From Streptococcus ruminicola (GTDB lineage Bacteria > Bacillota > Bacilli > Lactobacillales > Streptococcaceae), in assembly GCF_011387195.1 (NCBI RefSeq), contig NZ_CP046920.1:22460-86459 (forward strand): a DNA stretch of 64,000 nt. Reading direction: 5' to 3'. The notes below the pieces were generated by a model that was not told where the DNA came from, did no database searches, and worked only from the letters and a program-made list of their open reading frames with translations. Position 1 is the stretch's first letter; every line of letters begins with the position of its first letter. The position numbers were made by a program, and so were the translations under genes. Below are positions 52,674 through 60,161 of the stretch, one piece after another.

Positions 52674-54209
52674 TTAGTAATCTTCACTCCACAAATCCAT
52701 TGCATCTAGAAAATCATCTGAAATTTCTAAAGGCTGAGTTTTTGCCTGTTCCTCGTTGTCAATTTGTTGCTGAGTTGTAATACCTGCTTTAATCCAATTA
52801 TCTAAGATACCTTTTACATATGTCCAATTGTCTTTAGTATTAAAAATAGCAATCTTAATTGCGGAACTAATAACATTAACCTCAACTTTTTCAGCATATT
52901 TCTGAATATCTTCCAGAATAAGAAGCGAAACATCTTTTTTTAGCATGTTTTTTAGATTTGAAAACAAAGTTTCATAATCAGAATTTGACGCTATCAACTG
53001 CTTTACAATTACAGCTCCCTTATTATATCTTTGTGTTTCATACTCTTTTAAATCATCTAAAGTAACTACACCAGCATCAATTAGATTTTGAATTACTTTA
53101 ACAGTCCATCCAAATCCACGGTTGTTTTTATATCCAGTTCTGATAATTATTTCCTTGATAACATCAGAATTTATTAAGTTTAACCACTCTTTTATTTTTT
53201 TCCGATTTGGATTATTATCTACCTGCCTATCCGTTCCAAAAACGTCATGAAATACTTCTAAAATTTCTTGGTACTCTTCGATATTGGTATCGTCAGAAAC
53301 TTTTGCCATCGGTAAAAGTTTCAAAATCAGATTATTTTTATTGTGGCTGATAACCTCATTCAAATCATTACTGAAACGCGAAAAAGTAAAATAATATTTA
53401 TAAGTACTTCGTCCTCTTTTTTCGACCTTCATATCTAGGTTAGGAATAATAGCGTTACCTTCTTGATCACTTAACTTTTTTAACTCCTCAAAAGCTTCTC
53501 CGATTTTTTTCCTCTTATTCTTTTTGAGCGATGGTGTATTTAACTTCATAATATCATTTTCAAATTCATCAGCTAATTTATAGCAGCTACCATAATTTCG
53601 ATATTCTGAAAGGAATCTATAAAGACGTTTACTATATTTTGATTTTAAAAGATTGTGTATCTCACGACCAAATTTTAAATATTTAATTTGGCTCCAGTTG
53701 TCCTGATTAAATAGCTCATAAACTCTTTTTTCTGGATGTACAATAGTGTTTCCGTCTGAATCTACTTCAATAAACTCTTCTTGATATACTTCATCTGAAA
53801 GTACAACGGTCAATTTTTGTTCTCTATGACTAACTTTATATTTTTTGAATAAAGGATATACCTCGTACTCATCGACTTCGCCCGCATTATCCAGCGATTT
53901 TAACTTTTTATAACTTACTGTTTGAAGCTTATTTTGAAGAGCTTCTATTATTTTATTAAATCTAGCTCCTGTTTGAGCAAAGGTGTTATTATTGCTATCT
54001 ACACTAACTAAACCAGCCATGTGGGCTATTTCAGAATAGGTAAATTCAATATCACCAGTAGAATATCTATCTGTCAATTCTCCTAAAATTGAAAAAGTTA
54101 TATTTTCTTCAACTTTGTTCAAATCACCCAAATCAAATAAAGCAGGAAATTCCCTGCTATATTGTATCTTGTTTCTGAACTTAGATTCTTGTTCAGGATA
54201 CGAAACCAT
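52674..54209 (-). CDS. rep: Plasmid replication initiator (Rep_3-like, two winged helices)
   Basis: A 511-aa protein. The N-terminal half looks like an initiator with winged helices (SREFPALFDLGDLNKVEENI, FTYSEIAHMAGLV, KYKVSHREQKLTVVLSDEVY, YSKRLYRFLSEYRNYGSCYK). The C-terminal half is helical, as in Streptococcus and Lactobacillus theta-type initiators. It lies next to an iteron array, as expected. ATG at 54209 follows AAGAGGTGTCTGTG; the ATG 24 bp upstream has no SD. The acidic tail (DDFLDAMDLWSEDY) is a possible protein-contact site. Confidence 0.75.
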   Translation of the reverse strand: MVSYPEQESKFRNKIQYSREFPALFDLGDLNKVEENITFSILGELTDRYSTGDIEFTYSEIAHMAGLVSVDSNNNTFAQTGARFNKIIEALQNKLQTVSYKKLKSLDNAGEVDEYEVYPLFKKYKVSHREQKLTVVLSDEVYQEEFIEVDSDGNTIVHPEKRVYELFNQDNWSQIKYLKFGREIHNLLKSKYSKRLYRFLSEYRNYGSCYKLADEFENDIMKLNTPSLKKNKRKKIGEAFEELKKLSDQEGNAIIPNLDMKVEKRGRSTYKYYFTFSRFSNDLNEVISHNKNNLILKLLPMAKVSDDTNIEEYQEILEVFHDVFGTDRQVDNNPNRKKIKEWLNLINSDVIKEIIIRTGYKNNRGFGWTVKVIQNLIDAGVVTLDDLKEYETQRYNKGAVIVKQLIASNSDYETLFSNLKNMLKKDVSLLILEDIQKYAEKVEVNVISSAIKIAIFNTKDNWTYVKGILDNWIKAGITTQQQIDNEEQAKTQPLEISDDFLDAMDLWSEDY

Positions 54210-54240
54210 CACAGACACCTCTTCTTGAACCATAGTATGT

Positions 54241-54770
54241 AAGCACCAAAATGTTTGGTGAAACTACCATAATAATATTTTTTTTACACAAAAGCAATAA
54301 AATGTTTGGTAAAAACTCCTATCATAGATTTTTTAACCATGTCAACCAACAAAATGTTTGGTTATATGAGTAAATTACTTTACTTACGTTCTATTTTACC
54401 ATAATACAACCTTATTAACCAAACATTTTGTTGACTTCATCATAAAAAACAGCTTTTTCACCAAAAAATATGTTGCATTACCAAAAATTACGTTGACATT
54501 ACCAAGAAATATGTTGCTATTACCAAAAACTACGTTGACATTACCAAGAAATATGTTGCTATTACCAAAAACTGCGTTGACATTACCAAGAAATATGTTG
54601 CTATTACCAAAAATTACGTTGACATTACCAAACATTTTGGTGCAATCGTAGCTGATAAAGCCTTTAATACCAAGGGATTTCAGCTTCTAATAACTAATAT
54701 AACTAATAATAACTAATAATAACTAATAAATAACTAATATAATAACTATATAATAACTATTATAACGATA
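54241..54770. other. oriV: Replication origin: iterons plus AT-rich repeats
   Basis: ACCAAACATTTTG-type motifs are at 54244-54258, about 54297-54310, 54348-54360, 54417-54431 and 54628-54642. Between 54455 and 54630 there are about eight 21-bp direct repeats of two alternating kinds (ATTACCAAAAACTACGTTGAC and ATTACCAAGAAATATGTTGCT, some with small changes). Next comes an AT-rich block of ATAACTAAT repeats (54690-54765), a likely melting site. The Asn-Phe-Gly-rich open frame across the iterons (54396-54635) is a product of the repeats, not a gene. Confidence 0.8.
54269..54327 (-). promoter_or_regulatory. Regulon-box promoter of rep
   Basis: Minus strand: AAAAAATCTATGATAG, 21 bp, TTGCTT, 17 bp, TATTAT. 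A copy of the iteron core (CAAACATTTT) lies between box and -35, and others flank the promoter, so the initiator may autoregulate here. Confidence 0.65.
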
Positions 54771-54906
54771 AGAGTGCGTACGTTGGTGTATGACTAATTT
54801 AAATAATAATCCCTATCTATACTTCAACTTTTTCTTCTTCCTCTAATTAGTTAAAAAAGCACTCCTACTAAATGCAAATAATAAAAGTACTAAATTCATC
54901 ATGACA

Positions 54907-54943
54907 ACAAAAAACCCCTAATCGCTAAGATTAAGGGTGATTT
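54907..54943 (-). terminator. Terminator of the sortase gene
   Basis: CACCCTTAATC / GATTAGGGGT stem with T-run on the minus strand directly after the stop codon. Confidence 0.8.
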
Positions 54944-55675
54944 TTAATTGTTATACATCTGATTATACTTTCTTTCGAAAGCTTTTCTAACAGTACCATC
55001 TACTTCTTTATATAACGTAGATTTATGAAAAGTTCCAGATACAATTAATCGTTTAGTTGCTGCTTCATCATAACACGTTACAAGTGTAATAGTTCGCCTA
55101 TCAGAAATATCTTGAATGACTTCGCTTTGATCGGGGTCTACTACTTCAATAGAAGAAACGATGTAAGTAAATACCTTTTCTTTATCAGTTATATAAATTT
55201 TCATGCCATTTCGTGCATTATCCAAAGGGGAAAACAGCATACCTGAAGAACCGTTAATTCCAAAAACATGATGGCTGGCTAGTGCATAGTTATTTTTCCC
55301 ACCCATAACTTGCTTTTCTTTCATTGTACCTGCTCCGTAGGATAGTTCAGCATTTCCAAGACCTTTAAAAATTGGTAAATTGATATTTAATTCAGGAATA
55401 GCAATTCCGCCAATGACAGGTAATTTACGATTATCAAACTGATTAGCTAAAATAGATTCTGAGGTGGCAGAATCAACTGCAGAAAAATCAAAACTCGTAT
55501 TTGCTTTCTGATTTTTTTTAAGTGTTGCTTTATCAACGTTTGTAACTTGATATTTATTGGAGTTCTGAGCAATGAGTAAATTTCTAATTTCCTTGTTGAG
55601 GATTAAAGAAAAACCTATAACAAGGAAAAGTATAATCACTACTCCTCGAACATAACTTCTAAATTTACTCTTCAC
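54944..55675 (-). CDS. srtA: Class A sortase (SrtA paralogue)
   Basis: A 243-aa protein. N-terminal TM (VVIILFLVIGFSLIL), then a catalytic domain very close to streptococcal SrtA (KLPVIGGIAIPELNINLPIF, KGLGNAELSYGAGTMKE, NYALASHHVFG with His near 134, ITLVTCYDEAATKRLIVSG with Cys near 200 and Arg near 209). It anchors LPXTG proteins to the wall. A plasmid copy beside two sortase substrates (LPETG and LPKTP) suggests self-sufficient display of transfer surface proteins, perhaps with preference for LPKTP. Starts at GTG with no strong SD. Confidence 0.9.
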   Translation of the reverse strand: MKSKFRSYVRGVVIILFLVIGFSLILNKEIRNLLIAQNSNKYQVTNVDKATLKKNQKANTSFDFSAVDSATSESILANQFDNRKLPVIGGIAIPELNINLPIFKGLGNAELSYGAGTMKEKQVMGGKNNYALASHHVFGINGSSGMLFSPLDNARNGMKIYITDKEKVFTYIVSSIEVVDPDQSEVIQDISDRRTITLVTCYDEAATKRLIVSGTFHKSTLYKEVDGTVRKAFERKYNQMYNN

Positions 55676-55695
55676 TCTAATTATAAAAAACCTTT

Positions 55696-56211
55696 CTAAT
55701 TCTGTGCTACAGCTAGTTGCTGAGTGTCATCATTCCAGTATATAGGACTAATAGAATGATTTTTTGCTACAGAAAATACTGTTTTATGGAGAACATAGCA
55801 TTCTTCTTTTAAATCTAACATCATATCATTATAATTAAGATATTCATAGATTGTAAGATGTATTTCATTATCCTGATATAATTCATGATCAAAATATTTA
55901 TAATGTTCTAAAATGAAATTCCCTTTGCCGTAAAAAGAAAGTTTTTCGTTACCGATATAATTAGGTTGTTGCACCTCATAACGATAATAATTATTTGGAT
56001 TGATTTCATTGACAGAAATTTCTTTAGGAACTGCATAAGCGTAAGAATTACTTATGAGCGCTTCTTCAAAGCTCTGCTCTAATTCAGGGTGGCGAAATCC
56101 TAAATAAATAGAACTAGACATAACATCATAAGCTTTAGTAATTGTTTCATAATAATCATCAGATTTATTTTGATCAAGCCATTGACCAAAATACCGATTT
56201 AAAAGAATCAT
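55696..56211 (-). CDS. Hypothetical protein
   Basis: A 171-aa acidic, Tyr/Asn-rich protein (MILLNRYFGQWLDQNKSDDY; NPNNYYRYEVQQPNYIGNEK). Start ATG at 56211 after GTGAGGAGAAAAAAT. It precedes the sortase gene by 20 bp, so both share the regulon-box promoter at 56229-56276. Function unknown. Confidence 0.5.
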   Translation of the reverse strand: MILLNRYFGQWLDQNKSDDYYETITKAYDVMSSSIYLGFRHPELEQSFEEALISNSYAYAVPKEISVNEINPNNYYRYEVQQPNYIGNEKLSFYGKGNFILEHYKYFDHELYQDNEIHLTIYEYLNYNDMMLDLKEECYVLHKTVFSVAKNHSISPIYWNDDTQQLAVAQN

Positions 56212-56228
56212 ATTTTTTCTCCTCACTT

Positions 56229-56276
56229 ATATTAACCTATCAAATTATGATAAACAAGGTTATAATCTTATCATAG
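56229..56276 (-). promoter_or_regulatory. Regulon-box promoter of the sortase operon
   Basis: Minus strand: GCTATGATAA, 10 bp, TTGTTT, 17 bp, TAATAT. TTGACA just upstream could serve a second promoter. Confidence 0.55.
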
Positions 56277-56282
56277 CTTTTG

Positions 56283-56552
56283 TCAATTTTCTAAAATCAT
56301 TTTCCCTTCTATAAGTTCACTACCTAGTCTCATATACAATGGGAAGGATTTTTCCTTTTTGAGTATCCTTAACGCAGCTTGAGATACGATCAAATAATTC
56401 GTAGTATTGTGCTCTACAAATGGATCTTCAATAAAAATATGCAGCTTTTTATCATCATACGGTAGTTCTGATGAGGTAATCACTACTTCTCCGTTTTCTA
56501 GTAGCTCCTCTAATTGTTTATGGTTAATACTAAAATTTAAACATTTCTTCAT
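56283..56552 (-). CDS. Hypothetical protein
   Basis: An 89-aa protein (MKKCLNFSINHKQLEELLEN) with mixed alpha/beta character; no recognised family. Weak SD (GAAGTGAGATACA). Confidence 0.45.
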   Translation of the reverse strand: MKKCLNFSINHKQLEELLENGEVVITSSELPYDDKKLHIFIEDPFVEHNTTNYLIVSQAALRILKKEKSFPLYMRLGSELIEGKMILEN

Positions 56553-56604
56553 TGTATCTCACTTCTCATTTTAAATATAAATTTCCTGATGAATCTTCAG
56601 GATA

Positions 56605-56650
56605 TGACCACAGCATGAATCGAACATGCTATGAATTGCCATTGTGGTCA
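56605..56650 (-). ncRNA. tRNA-like minihelix (acceptor stem plus T-arm)
   Basis: On the minus strand a 7-8 bp stem (GACCACA / TGTGGTC) encloses 13 nt and a perfect T-arm: stem GCATG / CATGC with loop TTCGATT, matching T54-T55-C56-R57-A58 and G53-C61. Spacing between T-arm and acceptor strand is that of a tRNA, and an A follows at the discriminator position. There is no D-arm, no anticodon arm and no encoded CCA. It may be a tRNA mimic or a deleted tRNA. No promoter was identified. Confidence 0.4.
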
Positions 56651-56794
56651 CTATAACTCCCTAGTTTTTGTTTTCTTGATGATGAATTATTGGAGAATAC
56701 CTCATTTCTAATTTATTTAGGGATATACTGAAGGCGAGGATTGCACGCGCCACCTGCTTAACAGATTCAGTACTGATGAATACTAACTATTCTT

Positions 56795-56935
56795 TTAATC
56801 GTCTTCTCTTAACATTAACTTGCATTGAAATCGTAGTGGTGTACCATCATATTCAAAATCCATCTCCACGGTATCAGCATTTAAAGTTGACATTAGATTT
56901 ATAATATCTAAAATTGAAGTTTTACTTGCTTCCAT
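56795..56935 (-). CDS. Hypothetical 46-aa protein
   Basis: Encodes MEASKTSILDIINLMSTLNA and ends RFQCKLMLREDD. A strong SD (GTGGAGGAAGA) precedes the ATG. Acidic; family not recognised. 56660-56790 holds only a Chi heptamer and no gene. Confidence 0.5.
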   Translation of the reverse strand: MEASKTSILDIINLMSTLNADTVEMDFEYDGTPLRFQCKLMLREDD

Positions 56936-57058
56936 TCTTCCTCCACTAAAAAATCATCTAATTATTATATGTATGTTAATTATATATTTTTTAGGTATTT
57001 AAGTCGATATAATAGTTACTTTTTTAAATGATTAATAAAGTAACAGATAAGTAGCGAA

Positions 57059-57080
57059 ACTATAGATTCTATAGTATAAT
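57059..57080 (+). promoter_or_regulatory. Palindromic promoter of guide array 3
   Basis: ACTATAGATTCTATAGT (57059-57075) overlaps TATAAT (57075-57080). Same element as at the other guide loci. No good -35 and no regulon box. Confidence 0.6.
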
Positions 57081-57086
57081 ATTGAT

Positions 57087-57191
57087 ATGGGTTATTTGGG
57101 ACCCGTTGTAGCAATACAAGAATCGTGGCTCTTCCTGAGGACATCTGCGGACATACCGAAGGGATCCACCCTGTCAAGACTAGCTTCCGAG
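57087..57191 (+). ncRNA. Scaffold (tracr-like) RNA of guide array 3
   Basis: About 105 nt from the predicted start to the first repeat, nearly the same as in loci 1, 2 and 4. The end carries the anti-repeat TGTCAAGACTAG (57174-57185 region) and CTTCCGAG. With the adjoining repeat it can fold as one hairpin: TGTCAA pairs TTGACA, GACTAG pairs CTAGTC, and GG/CC pairs extend both ends. Confidence 0.75.
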
Positions 57192-57347
57192 GTTTTGGCA
57201 CTAGTCTGTTTGACATGGTTCCAAAAGTAAAAATAATTTACGGGGGGTGTCAAAAGAGTTTTGGCACTAGTCTGTTTGACATGGTTCCAAAAGTCTTAAA
57301 AACAGAACTGTCAATTAAAAAATGTTTTGGCACTAGCCTAGTTTAGA
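57192..57347 (+). CRISPR. Guide array 3: two repeats, two spacers
   Basis: Repeats at 57192-57227 and 57258-57293 are identical 36-mers. Spacers at 57228-57257 and 57294-57323 are both exactly 30 bp. A truncated, altered repeat begins at 57324 (GTTTTGGCACTAGCC) and runs into the terminator (hairpin ACACC / GGTGT, T-run to 57372). This is the + strand copy, in opposite orientation to the other three loci. Confidence 0.85.
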
Positions 57348-57391
57348 AAACACCTTAGGGTGTCTTTTTTTTATGCCCTTTTTTGAAAAAT

Positions 57392-57438
57392 CTATCATAG
57401 TCATATGAGCTTGCATATCACTCCTATTTAGATAAAAT
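57392..57438 (+). promoter_or_regulatory. Regulon-box promoter of the 57472-58542 gene
   Basis: GAAAAATCTATCATAG, 10 bp, TTGCAT, 16 bp, TAAAAT. It starts 19 bp after the T-run of guide array 3. The only box promoter on the + strand. Confidence 0.7.
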
Positions 57439-57471
57439 AAGAAGTAATCATTCTACTAAAAAGGAAACTCT

Positions 57472-58542
57472 ATGGAAAGTAACGAATTTTATGATGAAAA
57501 GACAAAACTTGAAATTTTTGGTGAAAAAGTCGAACAATTCTTTACCAAAAATAAATTAGTCGATTTATTGAGACGAAAAGTACTATTACGAAAAACTTTA
57601 GTTTTTTATAGTTTACTAATTCCAATTATAGTATTAATTTGTGGAGGTCTCTTTTCACCACAGAGACAAACTTATACTGATGACCAATTAGCAACAAAAC
57701 GTGAATTTGAAAATGATACTGGTACAGTTCTATTAAAGAGCCAAGAATATTCAGAGAGTAATGATATTATGGTTCTGAACTTTGAAACAGAAGATGCTAC
57801 TTCTAGTATTGATAAAGGAATTAATGCTAACAATTTAGATTGGACCCTTTATACTCCACCGGGACTTGATGCTTCAAAAACTGAAATGGACGTTATTCCG
57901 CTAACTGGTAATAAAGTTTCTGTAGTTATTAAAAACGTTCCTAAAAATTACGGAGCTTTAGGTATTGATATTGCTAATTCTACTGCTAGTGATGCTGATG
58001 TTGATGTTAGCCTAAAAAACTATGATGACTATATCAAAGAGCAAGAGGAAAATGTTTCTGTTGATGGGACTGACTCAAGTGATAATGATGATAAGAAAAA
58101 ATCAAATACTGTTTCATTCTTGATTTCACCTCAGAGCGGACAAATTAAAAACAAGAAGATTAAAAATCTAAGTCGTGAAAAATTTGCTTTGACAATCTTT
58201 AATGAAGAAATGAAATTCCAAAAAGGACAAAAAGACAAGTTAATTACTGCAGCTAAGCGAATCAAAGCTAACATTGCTGAAGATAACGATACAATCGAGC
58301 AATTAGAACGAGAATCACAATATCTTGTAGGTCCAGAGCTTGAAACCAAACAAGATGAAATTGAGGATGTTAGAAATGATATTGATAACAAACAAAAAGA
58401 TGTAACAACAGCAACAGAAAATATTGTTACTGTTAATTCAATTATTACCAATCTCAAGAAATCAATTGCAAAAGTGAAAGATGGATCGTATGAATTTAAC
58501 GCTCCAATCAAATCGGTGCGAAAAGACTTATCACAAGAATAA
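57472..58542 (+). CDS. Membrane-anchored coiled-coil protein
   Basis: A 356-aa protein: cytoplasmic N-terminus, one TM (LVFYSLLIPIIVLICGGLF, about 43-62), a beta-rich outer domain (NLDWTLYTPPGLDASKTEMD), then a coiled coil (about 240-340). No sorting motif. Family not recognised; a mating-pair or envelope role is likely from topology. Weak SD (AAAAGGAAACTCT). Confidence 0.55.
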   Translation: MESNEFYDEKTKLEIFGEKVEQFFTKNKLVDLLRRKVLLRKTLVFYSLLIPIIVLICGGLFSPQRQTYTDDQLATKREFENDTGTVLLKSQEYSESNDIMVLNFETEDATSSIDKGINANNLDWTLYTPPGLDASKTEMDVIPLTGNKVSVVIKNVPKNYGALGIDIANSTASDADVDVSLKNYDDYIKEQEENVSVDGTDSSDNDDKKKSNTVSFLISPQSGQIKNKKIKNLSREKFALTIFNEEMKFQKGQKDKLITAAKRIKANIAEDNDTIEQLERESQYLVGPELETKQDEIEDVRNDIDNKQKDVTTATENIVTVNSIITNLKKSIAKVKDGSYEFNAPIKSVRKDLSQE

Positions 58543-58569
58543 TAATAGATAAGGATGTAAAAGAGAATT

Positions 58570-58662
58570 ATGTTAACTATTAGTATTGTAATTGCTGTAA
58601 GCGCACTTTACTTTTTTATCCCATGGGCTATCGTTTATGGCGGAGATACCAGAAGATATTGA
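58570..58662 (+). CDS. 30-aa membrane peptide
   Basis: Encodes MLTISIVIAVSALYFFIPWA plus IVYGGDTRRY. One TM helix with a short charged tail. It lies 27 bp after the 356-aa gene, before the shared terminator. SD AAGAGA is modest. Confidence 0.45.
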   Translation: MLTISIVIAVSALYFFIPWAIVYGGDTRRY

Positions 58663-58675
58663 TATAATAGTAATG

Positions 58676-58710
58676 AAAGCCAGTTCGTAACAAGAACTGG
58701 CTTTTTTGAT
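58676..58710 (+). terminator. Terminator of the 57472-58662 operon
   Basis: AAGCCAGTTC / GAACTGGCTT stem with loop GTAACAA, then T-run. Confidence 0.85.
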
Positions 58711-58732
58711 AAATATATTATAGAAAAAACAA

Positions 58733-58762
58733 AAAAACCTAGCCGTTTGGACTAGGGGGTGT
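58733..58762 (-). terminator. Terminator of the HTH gene
   Basis: CCTAG / CTAGG stem with loop TCCAAACGG and a T7 run on the minus strand. Confidence 0.7.
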
Positions 58763-58785
58763 TAAAGTATCTTTGCTCTATTTAA

Positions 58786-59169
58786 TTATATCATTTTGGC
58801 AGTATTATCTCTATCTAGTAATCCTTGTGAAGGTAGTTGAGACAAAGTATTTTCTAAACTTTTCACGGCTCCCAACAGTTCATTAACAATTACTTCTGAT
58901 TGTTCTGAAGTACTAATGTACTCTTGGTTGACATCAAAACCTAATAACCAAAATTCATTCACGCGAAAAAGTCTAGCTAGTAACTGTAAGTGTTCTTTAG
59001 TTGGAGTAGCTCCGGACAAGTACTTAGAGAATTCTTTTGCTGTTAGTGAGATGTGTAACTTATTATATAGACATTTTGATAAAACTAAAACGTCATAGCT
59101 TTCAAGTTTTCTTTCTGACATAATACTTTTTAGACGTGTGTGAAACGGAATTTTATTAATTGTTGACAC
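58786..59169 (-). CDS. Cro/CI-type helix-turn-helix regulator
   Basis: A 127-aa protein: FHTRLKSIMSERKLESYDVL then LHISLTAKEFSKYLSGATPTKEHLQLLARLF, a phage-repressor-like HTH of the kind that senses growth phase or antirepressors. Starts at GTG 59169, close to AAAGGAA; an internal ATG would cut the HTH. A candidate regulator of plasmid genes. Its promoter region has ACTATACACGTATAAAT and a Chi heptamer. Confidence 0.65.
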   Translation of the reverse strand: MSTINKIPFHTRLKSIMSERKLESYDVLVLSKCLYNKLHISLTAKEFSKYLSGATPTKEHLQLLARLFRVNEFWLLGFDVNQEYISTSEQSEVIVNELLGAVKSLENTLSQLPSQGLLDRDNTAKMI

Positions 59170-59214
59170 TTCCTTTCTTATGATATTTATACGTGTATAG
59201 TGCGCGTGGAGAAA

Positions 59215-59967
59215 CTAATAAATATTGAGTAGACCTTGTTTAATAGGTAGAACAAAGACGTTCTTTCTAATTGTTTGGATATTCTTTTCAGTATTAGATC
59301 TATCAAAAATTCTTTGTTCCCAGTAGGCAGCATAGGCTTTATCGTTTAGTGGACCTACTAGCAAATATTCATTCTTGCTACCAGATTTAGTGTTATCTGC
59401 TTCTTTTTTAGCTCCTGAATCGGTTGTACAATAAAAGTGCTGAACAGTTCTTAATGTTTTTGTAAACTCTCCAATATTATTGTAGGATACACTACAGATA
59501 ATAGCTTGATTTTTCAAATAAGGTTGAATTAGATAAAAAGTACTACCAGAAAGTACGTTAATGTATGTATCAGCCTTCTCAGAAAGTAGCAAATGTTCGG
59601 TATCAACATCAAGATAATTGTTTTTCTGTTTGTTTTGTACAAGGTAACTATTTTCAGGTATTTGTTGTTTATCCCAGCACCAGCCAATACTTCCAAATTG
59701 TAAATAACAATGAGGAAAAATTCGAGTTAAATAGTCCTCAATTTCTTTTTTACGATCAATAGTTATTAGGCTATAATTTATACCACGAAGTTGCCTTGGA
59801 TTTCGATAGTCACTAGCCATATAAATATTAATGGCGTTGCTGCCTTTCATAGCAAAGTGGAAGTATTCACCCGTGAAGATAACAGAAGATATTTGTTCAG
59901 GTAATAAAGTTAATGGAGTACTGTTCTTTTCGTTATCTTTTAGAACAAGTAATTGTAAAGGTTCCAT
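59215..59967 (-). CDS. Hypothetical protein beside the second 9-bp repeat array
   Basis: A 250-aa soluble protein (MEPLQLLVLKDNEKNSTPLT; YRNPRQLRGINYSLITIDRK). Family not recognised. SD AAGGAG-ATTGA-ATG. Its promoter must lie in the 9-bp repeat array directly upstream, so it may be controlled by the array-binding protein or be that protein. Confidence 0.55.
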   Translation of the reverse strand: MEPLQLLVLKDNEKNSTPLTLLPEQISSVIFTGEYFHFAMKGSNAINIYMASDYRNPRQLRGINYSLITIDRKKEIEDYLTRIFPHCYLQFGSIGWCWDKQQIPENSYLVQNKQKNNYLDVDTEHLLLSEKADTYINVLSGSTFYLIQPYLKNQAIICSVSYNNIGEFTKTLRTVQHFYCTTDSGAKKEADNTKSGSKNEYLLVGPLNDKAYAAYWEQRIFDRSNTEKNIQTIRKNVFVLPIKQGLLNIY

Positions 59968-59993
59968 TCAATCTCCTTCTTATTTATGTTAAT

Positions 59994-60101
59994 ATAGCCA
60001 TTGTTATAAATGTTATAGTGGTTACATTGGTTCTAATTGCTACATGTATTACGTTTATTACACTTGTTATAAATATAACAAATATAATATTGAGTATACG
60101 T
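59994..60101. repeat. Second array of phased 9-bp repeats
   Basis: Eleven or twelve consecutive 9-mers: ATAGCCATT, GTTATAAAT, GTTATAGTG, GTTACATTG, GTTCTAATT, GCTACATGT, ATTACGTTT, ATTACACTT, GTTATAAAT, ATAACAAAT, ATAATATTG and a weaker last one. Same period and pattern as 13152-13286, with the shared unit ATTACACTT. It overlaps the promoter region of the 250-aa gene. A partition-site or operator array is inferred. Confidence 0.6.
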
Positions 60102-60161
60102 GAGGTAAATGGTGTATTTGCTTGACTGCTATTTTGGATAAGTAAAGTTTACGCGTGACTA

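Noticed and set aside
54396..54635. Asn/Phe/Gly-rich open frame with 7-residue repeats
   Set aside because: The 21-bp iterons happen to be open in one frame. Position next to rep and the AT-rich repeats points to an origin.
56581..56670. A complete tRNA gene
   Set aside because: Only acceptor and T-arm can be formed; there is no room for D- and anticodon arms.
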